Of a stretch of DNA of 64,000 bases, positions 28,001 to 35,005 are shown piece after piece. The DNA comes from JANSWP01 sp041941305 (GTDB lineage: Bacteria > Bacteroidota > Bacteroidia > Chitinophagales > Saprospiraceae), in NCBI GenBank assembly GCA_041941305.1, contig JBGTQJ010000005.1:186001-250000 (forward strand). Reading direction: 5' to 3'. Within the stretch, counting starts at the first letter, position 1. Each line of letters opens with the position of its first letter. Made by a program: the position numbers and the translations under genes. The notes under the pieces were generated by a model. That model was not told the origin of the DNA. It worked only from the letters and a program-made list of their open reading frames with translations, and did no database searches.

Positions 28001-28485
28001 ATACCGTCATTGTTGTTGGTCAGAAAATTTTCCTGAATTAACTGGTTGTCTCCATTATCAATCGCCACACCTGCTCCTCCATTAGGTGTAGAAGACATGA
28101 AATTGGTTATATGAAACCCAAATATTTGACAATTGTTGCCATTGAGAACAAAGCCATTTTGGTTAGGAACAGCCTCCCCATTCAAGACCACTGTTCCTAC
28201 AGGCTGTGTCCGTGCGTCTATTACAATATCATTTTCAAATAATGGAGGGATTGGTCCGGACGGAGTTGGAACGATTTCCGTATTGCCGGGCGGCAGATCG
28301 AAATGAATTTCATTCAAATTGGGAAAGGTATTCGCGCAATTGATTGCCCAGGACAGGGTGCCAAAACCAACATTTCCGTTATTGGTTACGAATAATGGAT
28401 CGTTGGGCGGGCACTGGGCAATAGCTTGCTGATGCAAACAAAGCAGCCCTGATATGATGATTAAGGATTTTGTAATTGTTTTCAT
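22048..28485 (-). CDS. SprB-repeat surface adhesin with type B T9SS (CHU_C) tail
   Basis: 2145 residues. Signal peptide 1-23 (ends QQAIAQ), then a beta-helix-like region (~30-240, with IQENFLTNNNDGIRLQGG). HYR-like domains follow (~360-590, repeated VTDNCDDNP and WTATDACGN), then about nine SprB-type repeats (~775-1495; consensus VSCxGGNDGSxxxxxxGGxxPYxxxWN), further Ig-like domains, and the tail ALTPNNDGLNDVF ... IINRWGSVVFE (~2058-2145), the gliding-motility-associated CHU_C domain. By family it is a secreted filamentous adhesin, related to the gliding adhesin SprB. It lies between a secreted caspase-fold protein (94 bp upstream) and PorP/SprF (downstream), all on the same strand. Adhesion target unknown; no gliding machinery genes are in the window. 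Confidence 0.92.
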   Translation of the reverse strand: MKTITKSLIIISGLLCLHQQAIAQCPPNDPLFVTNNGNVGFGTLSWAINCANTFPNLNEIHFDLPPGNTEIVPTPSGPIPPLFENDIVIDARTQPVGTVVLNGEAVPNQNGFVLNGNNCQIFGFHITNFMSSTPNGGAGVAIDNGDNQLIQENFLTNNNDGIRLQGGGLNFTALMNTIGEDPQGNPFPNTQAGIAVANTFGTGTIEDNVIAHNPIGVEVLGPSDVLITENQFYCNTNEGINKILGQPSVPTITSAMSNQVTGTGTAGAIIEVFVNDNSVCSPPVGVCQGNTYLGTSTVAATGNWTLSGLTLIAGQEVTATSTDGGNTSEFSSCFIVTCTGITITTQPINLDVECIVGTDLQAIYQNWINTCGGAEAFSDCDPLITCQPIPIPPPPMPDVCGGSVSLQWTFTDGMGNTAVTNPATFTILPDNTIPTISGVPVDITVSCDNVPAPANPTVTDNCDDNPILTFTETNTPSAQCPQNYTLVHLWTATDACGNQNVAAQTITVEDNVAPTFTVPADITVVVGSPTDPSVTGDVTDESDNCDPEVADGGPTEAIFSDTQITDNCDVIITRTWTLTDACGNNTTETQTITVAGEEPTAVLTGDAEICEGDATDLTIFLTGTPPYTINYTENGIAQPALTNIMSSPFVLTVSPPFTSTYAITTLFDANCEGTFFGTPTVTVNPNPEAFPAFMFECEESAGQATFDLTTIEDIVNGGTGLPVEWYEDIAISVPIANPTTYSSGGGFVYAIVNNNGCISNRAEIELFVISLTASCAELSAVSANGGNDGSAVIEITTGGTPNYNYDWAGDNGLLGSGTITAIGSQDTLTNLEAGNYSVTFTDAEGCTTTCTFSISEPPPVNCTDFLIDTSYTIPVSCAGGNDGSLYLELMGGTSPFIFEWNDTTLNDTLNVNVFDADSLLAGTYFVTITDSSSCQLLDTLVITQPDTLSFSCTQLDSVSTVGGNNGSAVISFSGGTAPYYLSWAMGNDTFPNPGMDTLLNLSAGTYTLTLMDSLGCDTTCMVTITEPNCDDFLVDTSFVNHVSCFDGNDGSLEIILEGGLAPYIFEWNNSSLDDTISTDTFFADNLTSGSYFTTITDSQNCRIFDTLTIAEPSELLFACDTLVGTTPPGESLGEAIINFSGGTAPYFITFLGNQDTFFVAGSDTFTNLPAGSYTVFISDANNCTENCTFSVVEFDPDLCMGFGIDTTIVENVSCAGGNDGSLQIQLIGGIPAYQFLWNEPSMNQILDANIYSANQLTAGIYLTTIIDGNDCTLFDTIIITEPPVLQLDSFQIEDVSCANGTDGSIEVFVNGGTPPYQVVWNTGAGGTLLSNLSSGVYDVTISDVNDCVYLDTFLVTEPPVLQINSSTVQNVSCQGGTDGSLEILVVGGSPPYQIIWNTGDSGNAIANLSAGSYDVTISDMNDCILLDTFIISEPPPLQIDSAIIQNETCLNDANGSIQVFVSGGTGAYNYQWDSGETTDLISNLNTGNYEVSVTDANNCLLTASYDILPGTAPSGFFVEAGLTGCAGDVFPLTLDLTGASPFNFSYSDGQSQFDLTNVLDGQILNLQPQQTTTYSIISITDANGCVGTSLDTAVLTVNHLPAFENAQITCDGDTYTVVFQVNSDLPFGVGGNSVADISPDGVVTSNPIPIMTAYEFFITNDCGTVTLDGNDDCDCLTFAGNFVEDTIQVCEGTTVFATHENAILDNNDLLIFVLQTASGNLQMPLASNNIPSFGYNAQLAYDTPYYIFAIAGNDDGTGNIDFDDPCLSVVQGTVVIFNEQPPDLLWVSGQEMLCGGEDLILETEAWSVDNARYYWLLPNGDTIITVDPSLIIPNVTTQDSGQYFVLMEWGNCLSNPLGFHHLEVNAPPSESVELGADIVLCDINAVVLNAPSVMLGCVGIWKTNSTAEIESPFGTQTMVNNLEPGVNEFIWSVSCGACEDAARDTIIVHYAIPPIAVFDRFVLEKAQDIITMNVLRNDQVDALDSLEMTIVTPPERGELVWLPDAQTFQYSEPSENYTGEVEFVYEVCNGWIDTCMACDTALVLIQILNFPKVPEALTPNNDGLNDVFSIIGLNEDHRNELIIINRWGSVVFEDDDYSNNNPWYGDLNRNGKTLEQGAYYYQLTVYENNSKVFQETGVTYIIQRE

Positions 28486-28507
28486 CGTTAGGAGTTTGAA
28501 AAAATTC

Positions 28508-28567
28508 TATAGAGGCATGTATTTCCAAAATTTTGCTTACAAAATTTTGGAAATACATGCCTCTATA
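28508..28567. terminator. long perfect hairpin (28-bp stem, CTTA loop)
   Basis: Arms 28508-28535 and 28540-28567 are exactly complementary. It lies 11 bp after the caspase gene stop and 22 bp before the adhesin start, so it separates two probable operon members. It could be a terminator, an attenuator or an mRNA-stability element. Confidence 0.75.
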
Positions 28568-28578
28568 ATAGATCACCC

Positions 28579-31542
28579 TTAATTATTCAACCAAAAGATA
28601 GGCAAATCCTGTTCTAAGTCTTCTTTTGGTGCATCTGGAACTTGCAGTTTTCCTTTTTCAGAAGATACCAGATTCGGGACGTGCATCTTCAGGAAACTAT
28701 ACAATTCGCCCAATGTAATCAGGCGGTCATTATTTTGGTCTGCGTGGTATTTGCCTAAATCAGAAGTATAGGTCTTTCCACTAAAGGCATCTAGCATAGC
28801 CTGTGTAAAAGCACCATTTTCCCAGACTTCATCCTCGTAAGAAAGCTGATCAGACTGGCAAGAAGTAATGGTGTGCAAACCCGAAGTTCCAAAATGTAAG
28901 GCTTGCAAGGCTTTGCTCAAGCCCACATCTTTGGCACCACCGCTGTGACAGGCATCTATCAGAACAACCTTTCGGCAATCAATTTCTTCCAGGAAGCCAA
29001 GGATTTCATATTTGTAGTCAATAGTAGTGGCCCGTACCAGGCTGGAATTAAAATCTGATGGCAAAATTTTGAAACGATCTCGGTAGGTCATTCCATGGGA
29101 GGAAATGAATACCAAGAGGATGTCCCTTTTATTTATGGCATTTTCCGCCTCAGAATCGTAGCGATTCATGATTTCGTTGAGTCCTTGTCGAATGCCATCG
29201 AGGGAAGTTTCTTCGGGCGTCGTTAGTTTATTTACAAAAACTTTATGGATAAATTCAGAACCGCCCTGACCTTCAAATGCCCTGGCAAAATCAAGGGCAT
29301 CATTGACCGTATATTTCAAATCGTCATGTGGGGTCCCAATCGCCAATACGTGCATATTGATTTTGGGGTTGTATTCTACGGTAATGGCTTGAGATGAAAA
29401 AGTAGTTCCGTCTTCCATCTCTACGACGATTTCCAGGTCATTCATCCCCTTCTCCAAATGCACCTGTGCTTTGTAGGAATAAGTGTACATGCCATTTTCT
29501 TCCGTGGGGTCTGTAAGGGTTTCTTCATCAAACTTGGAATCTTCATCTTCCAGATCTGATGTATGGCGGATATTAGCTAAGGTCATCGGGCTGGGCGAAG
29601 CAACTTTTACCCAAATGTCAATGATGGGTCTGTCGGAAGGAAAAACCGTCGTCTTGTTGGCATCCGGATCAGGGATGACCCATAAGGCAACGCCTTCATT
29701 CATGGCTTTCGCTTTTTGACCAACAGGGATCAATTCCCTAAATACTTCCTTCCCTCCTTCTTTGAGGATGCATAAGACTTCTCCTTCTGGTTGATTTCTT
29801 TGAAAGTTCACCAATACAGCTTCTTCAATACCCGGACCCATAATGCCCAGGTTAAATCTGGATGGACCGTTGAATTGTACATCTTTGGTCTGAAATTCAA
29901 GGGTCATATGCTTGGAGGGAAAATCACCTTCATTTTTGATTTGTGCTTTTAGTGCATTTCTTTCGGAAGCGCGAAGCGTTGGCAATTCCTCGAGAGAAAA
30001 ACTTGCTGTGAAGGTCGCAGGTTTTAAAGTTCGGCTATTAAGGGTAATTGGAAATTCTTTTAATAAATGCCTGCCTGTTGAGACCGCTACTTTAAATTCA
30101 TTTTGAGCATCTACAACAGAGTCATCGCTTGAAAAGGGAATCCTTACTACTCGTCGCTCTCCCTTTTCCATTTTTCCTATGAAGTTTTGATTCCAGAAAT
30201 GTAGTCCCTGGGTTTCAGTTTGATTCTGCAATTTCACCTGCACATCTTCCAAATCAGTTCCATAATTATTTTCCAATACCACATTGAGATAAGTGACTTC
30301 ATTGGGCTTTAATTCTCCATCAAATGTGTTAAGCCTTGAACTGAGCAGCTCCATTTGTGCAGATTTTGCACCAGGTAGTGGAACGGGAGCTGTTCTATCG
30401 AGGCGATACAGCCAGGCATCATTGCCGCCTGCACCTTTTGATTCTGTATTTCCAGCTAGCGCCAAGCTGCCATCGTGAAGGACAAGCGCTTGCCTTCCCT
30501 CATCTTCTTTATTGCCACCAAAATCGTATTTCCATTCCAGGTCGCCATTGGCGTTGGTTTTGACGATCATGTTTTTGAAATTGCGCGCACCACTTTGATA
30601 GGATTTGGATTTCCCGGTCACCAAAAAGCCCATGTCAGAAGTTTCAGCCAGACCATTCGCAATATCAATATCTCTGCCACCAAAGGTATTTTCCCACATC
30701 AAAAATCCAGCTGGACTGATTTTCAAAAGCCAATAGTCCAACTCGCCTTTTCCTTGAGATTTAGTGAGTCCTGCAACGCCAAAATTCCCGTCGCGCGTTG
30801 TCACCACTTCCAGTACTTCTTCCCAACCTTTTTCGCCAAAAAACTTCTCCCAGCCGATATCTCCATTATTATCCAGCTTCAATACCCAAATATCCCCAAT
30901 GCGTCTTTTTGAAGAACCCTCTGTATTGCCCACCAAAACGACGCCGCCATCTTTGGTTTTTGACATGCCTTCCAAAGAAGCATATTCCTTTCGTCCATAG
31001 GTTTTATCATAGATTTTTTCTTGTCCCAACATGCGAACCACCCACACGTCCCCTTCTTTTTTGTCATCCTTATATCCACACAAAACGATGCTTTCATCAT
31101 CTAAAATCACCATTTCTCTAAATTCATCATCTTTTGTACCACCAAAAGTAATGTCCCAGATAACTTCTCCTTCGTCATCCACCTTTACCAGCCAGGCATC
31201 TTTTTTGCCGCTGCCAGAAGATTCTGTATAACCCGCAATCAAAAAATGCCCATCATAGGTCTGTACAATGGACTTGAAGACATCATCTTTTTTGCCTCCG
31301 ATATTCTTTTCAACTCTGGGTTCTCCAGTACTAAAATCTATCATCAACAAAAGCCCATCCTTACCTCCGTTGGTCTTGGATTGGGTCTCTCCAACTGCCA
31401 ATAAATATCCATTCCCCGCCTCGGCAAGGGCATGAATGATCTCTTCACTGCCACCGCCATAGGTTCGATTCCAAACGATGTTTGGCATTTGGGCTTGTAA
31501 AAAAATTGGGAGGAAGCATAAAATGGTCAAGGCTCGTTTCAT
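28579..31542 (-). CDS. secreted caspase-family (C14) protease with N-terminal propeller repeats
   Basis: 987 residues with signal peptide MKRALTILCFLPIFLQAQ. Residues ~20-390 are about seven blades of ~50 residues (GxxLLAGxTESxGxGxxDxWLxKxDxxGxxxWxxxFGG), a propeller of the type common in secreted Bacteroidota proteins. Residues ~400-720 are Ig/CARDB-like beta domains. Residues ~728-987 are a caspase-fold (orthocaspase-like) domain: His816 in LLVFISSHG and Cys865 in KVVLIDACHSGGA form the dyad. An Asp/Asn-rich segment (KYHADQNNDRLITLGEL) resembles a Ca-binding loop. No T9SS tail is seen, so it may be periplasmic. It precedes the SprB-like adhesin and PorP/SprF genes on one strand and could process surface proteins; substrate unknown. 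Confidence 0.9.
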   Translation of the reverse strand: MKRALTILCFLPIFLQAQMPNIVWNRTYGGGSEEIIHALAEAGNGYLLAVGETQSKTNGGKDGLLLMIDFSTGEPRVEKNIGGKKDDVFKSIVQTYDGHFLIAGYTESSGSGKKDAWLVKVDDEGEVIWDITFGGTKDDEFREMVILDDESIVLCGYKDDKKEGDVWVVRMLGQEKIYDKTYGRKEYASLEGMSKTKDGGVVLVGNTEGSSKRRIGDIWVLKLDNNGDIGWEKFFGEKGWEEVLEVVTTRDGNFGVAGLTKSQGKGELDYWLLKISPAGFLMWENTFGGRDIDIANGLAETSDMGFLVTGKSKSYQSGARNFKNMIVKTNANGDLEWKYDFGGNKEDEGRQALVLHDGSLALAGNTESKGAGGNDAWLYRLDRTAPVPLPGAKSAQMELLSSRLNTFDGELKPNEVTYLNVVLENNYGTDLEDVQVKLQNQTETQGLHFWNQNFIGKMEKGERRVVRIPFSSDDSVVDAQNEFKVAVSTGRHLLKEFPITLNSRTLKPATFTASFSLEELPTLRASERNALKAQIKNEGDFPSKHMTLEFQTKDVQFNGPSRFNLGIMGPGIEEAVLVNFQRNQPEGEVLCILKEGGKEVFRELIPVGQKAKAMNEGVALWVIPDPDANKTTVFPSDRPIIDIWVKVASPSPMTLANIRHTSDLEDEDSKFDEETLTDPTEENGMYTYSYKAQVHLEKGMNDLEIVVEMEDGTTFSSQAITVEYNPKINMHVLAIGTPHDDLKYTVNDALDFARAFEGQGGSEFIHKVFVNKLTTPEETSLDGIRQGLNEIMNRYDSEAENAINKRDILLVFISSHGMTYRDRFKILPSDFNSSLVRATTIDYKYEILGFLEEIDCRKVVLIDACHSGGAKDVGLSKALQALHFGTSGLHTITSCQSDQLSYEDEVWENGAFTQAMLDAFSGKTYTSDLGKYHADQNNDRLITLGELYSFLKMHVPNLVSSEKGKLQVPDAPKEDLEQDLPIFWLNN

Positions 31543-31592
31543 GGTGCAAAAATTTGAGTAGAAGTGATTTGCTTGTTTTTAGTTCAATGTTT

Positions 31593-31634
31593 AAAGTTCA
31601 AGATTCAAAATGCATTTTTTGAATCTTGAACTTT
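31593..31634. terminator. stem-loop, 17-bp perfect stem
   Basis: AAAGTTCAAGATTCAAA, loop of 8 bases, then TTTGAATCTTGAACTTT. Plausible terminator for the small secreted-protein gene upstream. Confidence 0.6.
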
Positions 31635-31656
31635 GGTCCTCGAAAAACTTTGATAA

Positions 31657-31813
31657 AGCTTATTTAAATTTTCATGATTGAGCGAAAGGGAGCAAATTTT
31701 GTTCTGAACGAGGCAGATTTTGTAGTCGGATGCGGGCAATCCGACGAAAAATATAACGAAGTACAGGATAAAATTTGTCGCTTGTAGCCAATTGATGGAA
31801 TTTTAAACAAGCT
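31657..31813. repeat. 157-bp nested hairpin element
   Basis: Outer AT-rich imperfect arms (AGCTTATTTAAATTTTCATG against its partner at 31789-31813), inner arms around GCAAATTTTGTTCTG / GATAAAATTTGTCGC, and a central hairpin GTCGGAT-GCGGGCA-ATCCGAC at 31725-31745. Same architecture as 12668-12830 but different sequence. Confidence 0.7.
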
Positions 31814-31901
31814 CTAAAAAGACAAATCGTATTTCAAGGATTTTAGGTAGGTATTCTCGTCAACAAATTTAAGGATTTGAATTGACATTGTTTCCCATTT
31901 C

Positions 31902-32438
31902 CTAAAACCGCAGTATTGAAGATGAAGGTAATGCTGAATGCTGTAGCTTGCAGCTACCGGTAACTGGATTCGATTTGCATAGGCAATCTAGCATTCCCGT
32001 ATATTTATCTTTTACAAGAACGCACTCATCACATCCAATAATCCAGCCAGCAGAAACACATTCTATGACAAGAATGGATCCCCCACCAAGCGGTATTTCC
32101 AATTTCTTTACGCTTCGGGCTTTTTGAGGTTTATCATTAACCTTTAATGGAATTGCATTGGCTTTTGGATTTTTATTGGAGTCAAATCCTGTTCTCAACA
32201 AAAAGTATTTTCCATTCTTTCCAGCAATTTCAAAGTTCGTGATTATTCCACCATCGCTAAATCGTTTTTTAAAAAGTTTTTTGTTCAAACCGACAATTTT
32301 CCCGGACGGTAAAACACTGCCGACTACTGTAGTTTGATTGCTTGGTTTTGGACCAATTAAGGGTTGCGCTTGAAGGTTAAGAAAGCTCATTAAAAACAAT
32401 AAGCATCCAAGGGTCGTGTAAAATTTTAGGTTTTTCAT
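31902..32438 (-). CDS. small secreted protein with Cys-containing C-terminus, unknown function
   Basis: 178 residues with a clear signal peptide (MKNLKFYTTLGCLLFLMSFLNLQAQ). The mature part is basic and beta-rich (IVGLNKKLFKKRFSDGGIIT, GKNGKYFLLRTGFDS). It ends in a region with six cysteines in IECVSAGW, GCDECVLV, DCLCKSN and GSCKL, suggesting disulfides or a metal site. No family was recognised and no T9SS tail is present. It is the first gene of the minus-strand surface block but is separated from the caspase gene by a terminator and a repeat, so it is probably its own transcript. Confidence 0.7.
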   Translation of the reverse strand: MKNLKFYTTLGCLLFLMSFLNLQAQPLIGPKPSNQTTVVGSVLPSGKIVGLNKKLFKKRFSDGGIITNFEIAGKNGKYFLLRTGFDSNKNPKANAIPLKVNDKPQKARSVKKLEIPLGGGSILVIECVSAGWIIGCDECVLVKDKYTGMLDCLCKSNPVTGSCKLQHSALPSSSILRF

Positions 32439-32513
32439 GATTCTGATTTTTTGGTTAGAAGCTATTTGAATTTAGATTTTTTCTCAGGTGAGAAGAATTT
32501 TTCTGTCAGACGA

Positions 32514-32611
32514 AGCTCATTTTTTGCTTCATAGCAGCGCTACGAAGCAAAAAATAGCTGAAATGAATGAGCTTTTTCCGTGATAGCGGAATGAATGTCT
32601 GGGGGACATTC
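32514..32611. repeat. pair of hairpins
   Basis: AGCTCATTTTTTGCTTC (32514-32530) pairs with GAAGCAAAAAATAGCT (32544-32559), one base bulged. GAATGTC-TGGGG-GACATTC follows at 32593-32611. No coding potential. Confidence 0.5.
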
Positions 32612-32751
32612 AAGCGAATGAACCGCAACGCGGATGAGATGCTAAAAGTCTCACACATGTGGAAATAGTTAAACTCAAAAAGCTTCTTTGTAAATTGGAT
32701 TTTGGAATAGGGAGTTTTGATAGGTGTGTTTGAGAGAATGGAAATGTACCC

Positions 32752-32910
32752 AATAAAGCCACAGTGTTCCCACACAATCCATCCCACCGGCGGGAGACAC
32801 TGTTTGCTACATGGAGGAATCAGGGTCTATGTCTAATCCCCATACGTAGCAAGCCATGTCTCATGACTGTGGGAAGAAGAGAAGCGTGGACATGGCGGAC
32901 AAGAAATTTA
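32752..32910. repeat. 159-bp dispersed palindromic element, copy 1 (GTGTCTC family)
   Basis: Starts AATAAAGCCACAGTGTTCCC and ends with GGACATGGCGG...AAATTTA. It shares start, end and internal blocks (GGAGACACTGTTT, TGGAGGA, AAGCCATGTCTC, GACTGTG) with the copy at 42606-42760 in the same order and orientation. Internal GAGACAC / GTCTC motifs create several alternative hairpins. Confidence 0.8.
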
Positions 32911-33001
32911 GATCTTTTTCCTTTTTTTAGTTACCTTTCTTATTCATAGGGTATTAACTGAAAAATCGTAGTTACGCTACAATTAACATACATAAAAAAA
33001 G

Positions 33002-34666
33002 ATGCTTATGAAATCTCTATTGATTACCATATCCCTACTGTCGTTTTCGTTTTTACATTTCACAAGTTTTGCTCAAATTTCAGACTGGAATTGGTCAACA
33101 CACGTCGCTACCCTTCAAAGTTCCAAGCGTGTGATTCCTACCCAAGTCAGGACAGACAGTGAGGGCAACACATATACTTTTTTGCATACCAGAGACAATT
33201 TCCAGGTTGATGGACAGACCTATGAAATTTTTCCCCCCTTTTCAAATAGCCATTGCACTACTATTATAAAAACCAATGCACAAGGAGAGGTTTTGTGGGT
33301 AAAAGCAGCGGATTATGTAAAAATGATTCTAGGCTTTAACATTGATCAAAATGACAACATTCATGTACTGAACCTGGATAACTACTTGTTTCCTGGATAC
33401 AAATACCATTATTCAGTTTATGACAAAGACTGGAATTTACTTTCTACCAGACAATTTGCCCATACTGCTTCGGGTGCTTCGATAGGAATTGGTCTTCCAC
33501 AAGTAGAATTCGATGCTCAGGGTAATTACTACCTGGGATTCAGGACATTCGGTGGAGGGCAGTGGATATTAGAAGGAGACACGCTTGATTTGAACTATTT
33601 CACTACCTACATGATAGCCAAATACAATTCAGCAGATGAATTGCAATGGTTGAGGCAGGCTACGTCCCTGGAGTTATCTAGAAATTCATTCGATGTGAGC
33701 CAAAATGGTGACGTTTACCTAATAGGAATATTCAAACAGGAAGTGACCATTCATGACCAAACGATCCAATCCGATAACAATGGTGCCCATGACGCTTTTT
33801 GTGCCAAATTTGATACCAATGGAAATCTGGCATGGGCGCACAGTTGGGGAAATGAATTTAGCGATGACATTGTAAATGATATTGTCGTTCGCAATGACTT
33901 GGTTTACCTCACTGGATCATTGGCATTTGGTGATTTCAATATTTTTGGAGAGGATTTTTCGGTCGATTTTTACGATCCTTATGTTTTAATTCTGGATACT
34001 GACGGAAATTTTAACAATCTTTTCACTTTCCCAATCAATCTTTACGCATCTGATGGCAAAGCAATTGAGGTGACCGATGATGGAAATATTATCCTTGCTG
34101 GAAATTACAGTGGATTTGACCCAATAATGGGGACGCACACGCTTCCTGAAGCCAACGATACAGAAACGTTCGTGGCATTTCTGAATCCGGCAGGAGAAGT
34201 TTTATCTGTTGAAACAGCTGGAGGCTATTTGGTTGAAGATGTATCAGATATCGCGATTTTGGATGAAAACCATATTGCTGCAGCTGGTTTTTTCCATTGT
34301 GACATTACGATTGGAGATAACACTTGGGAAACAGTCGAATGTGTAGGAGGGAATTCATATGATGCCTTTATCAGTGTTCTGGAAATTGATTTCCCCTCCA
34401 ATACGTCCAATGCTATTAGCCCAGAAGTGATTTCCAAAATATACCCCAATCCCAATGTCGGAATGTTTAATGTGGAAGTATCCAAAGACATGGACATTAC
34501 CAATCTACAATATGAGGTTTTAAATGCTCAGTCTGTGAGTCTCCAAAAGGGAAGGGCTACTGCTCATTCTTTCTCTATCGATTTATCAGATTTCCACTCT
34601 GGAATCTATCTCATCAAAGTTTTCAACAAAAAACAGGTGGCCTATCGAAAGGTGGTGATTGACTAG
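33002..34666 (+). CDS. secreted propeller-like protein with T9SS type A tail
   Basis: 554 residues (ATG at 33002, or 33008). Signal peptide MKSLLITISLLSFSFLHFTS followed by FAQ. The body consists of repeated units with alternating hydrophobic strands and KTNAQGEVLWVKA, KYNSADELQWLRQA, KFDTNGNLAWAHSWG and VLILDTDGNFNNLFTF, a SBBP-like propeller. The last ~75 residues, SKIYPNPNVGMFNVEVS ... GIYLIKVFNKK, are a T9SS type A sorting domain, so the protein is exported to the surface. No catalytic motif; function unknown. It ends before a strong stem-loop at 34791-34849, separating it from the RHS gene. Confidence 0.85.
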   Translation: MLMKSLLITISLLSFSFLHFTSFAQISDWNWSTHVATLQSSKRVIPTQVRTDSEGNTYTFLHTRDNFQVDGQTYEIFPPFSNSHCTTIIKTNAQGEVLWVKAADYVKMILGFNIDQNDNIHVLNLDNYLFPGYKYHYSVYDKDWNLLSTRQFAHTASGASIGIGLPQVEFDAQGNYYLGFRTFGGGQWILEGDTLDLNYFTTYMIAKYNSADELQWLRQATSLELSRNSFDVSQNGDVYLIGIFKQEVTIHDQTIQSDNNGAHDAFCAKFDTNGNLAWAHSWGNEFSDDIVNDIVVRNDLVYLTGSLAFGDFNIFGEDFSVDFYDPYVLILDTDGNFNNLFTFPINLYASDGKAIEVTDDGNIILAGNYSGFDPIMGTHTLPEANDTETFVAFLNPAGEVLSVETAGGYLVEDVSDIAILDENHIAAAGFFHCDITIGDNTWETVECVGGNSYDAFISVLEIDFPSNTSNAISPEVISKIYPNPNVGMFNVEVSKDMDITNLQYEVLNAQSVSLQKGRATAHSFSIDLSDFHSGIYLIKVFNKKQVAYRKVVID

Positions 34667-35005
34667 AATAGCTGTCTAGTCCAATAAAGGGTCCTGTTGC
34701 AAAGAATGTATCATCCCCCAAAGGCAGGGCTGAATTTTGGCAATAAAATCCCGTTTGTTTATTTTCTTTTCTTAATCTTTTGACATTCGTTTTGTTGCGG
34801 GGTGCGCGTTGCGCGTTTGACAAAACTGCAACGCGCACCCCGCAACAAAAGTAAATTAATAGTGCGTTGAAATTCAATAACTTATGATGCTATCGAAAAA
34901 TTAGAGATGATTCATTTTCAAAATCTTAAAACACGCTGATATACCAATCCTTTAATTTCACCAAAGGACTAAATACTATATTCTATAATCCAAAAATTAA
35001 CTACC
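34667..35005. other. 339-bp intergenic region
   Basis: Between two plus-strand genes. It holds the strong stem-loop at 34791-34849, then ~155 bp of AT-rich DNA presumed to carry the RHS promoter; no clear promoter consensus was found. Confidence 0.6.
34791..34849. terminator. stem-loop, 22-bp perfect GC-rich stem
   Basis: TTTGTTGCGGGGTGCGCGTT plus GC (34791-34812) pairs exactly with 34828-34849; the 15-base loop GCGTTTGACAAAACT may itself pair. Likely end of the upstream transcript. Confidence 0.75.

Larger units (their letters stand above)
31543..31901. other. 359-bp intergenic region with terminator and repeat element
   Basis: Between two minus-strand genes. From the upstream gene: a 157-bp nested hairpin (31657-31813), then a stem-loop (31593-31634). 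The remaining ~50 bp before the caspase start should hold its promoter, but no clear -7/-33 pair was found. Confidence 0.6.
32439..33001. other. 563-bp divergent intergenic region with two structured elements
   Basis: Contains hairpins at 32514-32611 and a 159-bp repeat element (32752-32910) with a second copy at 42606-42760. The last ~90 bp before the plus-strand gene are AT-rich and probably hold its promoter. The open frame 32506-32787 (minus) runs through repeat DNA and has no protein-like character. Confidence 0.6.
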
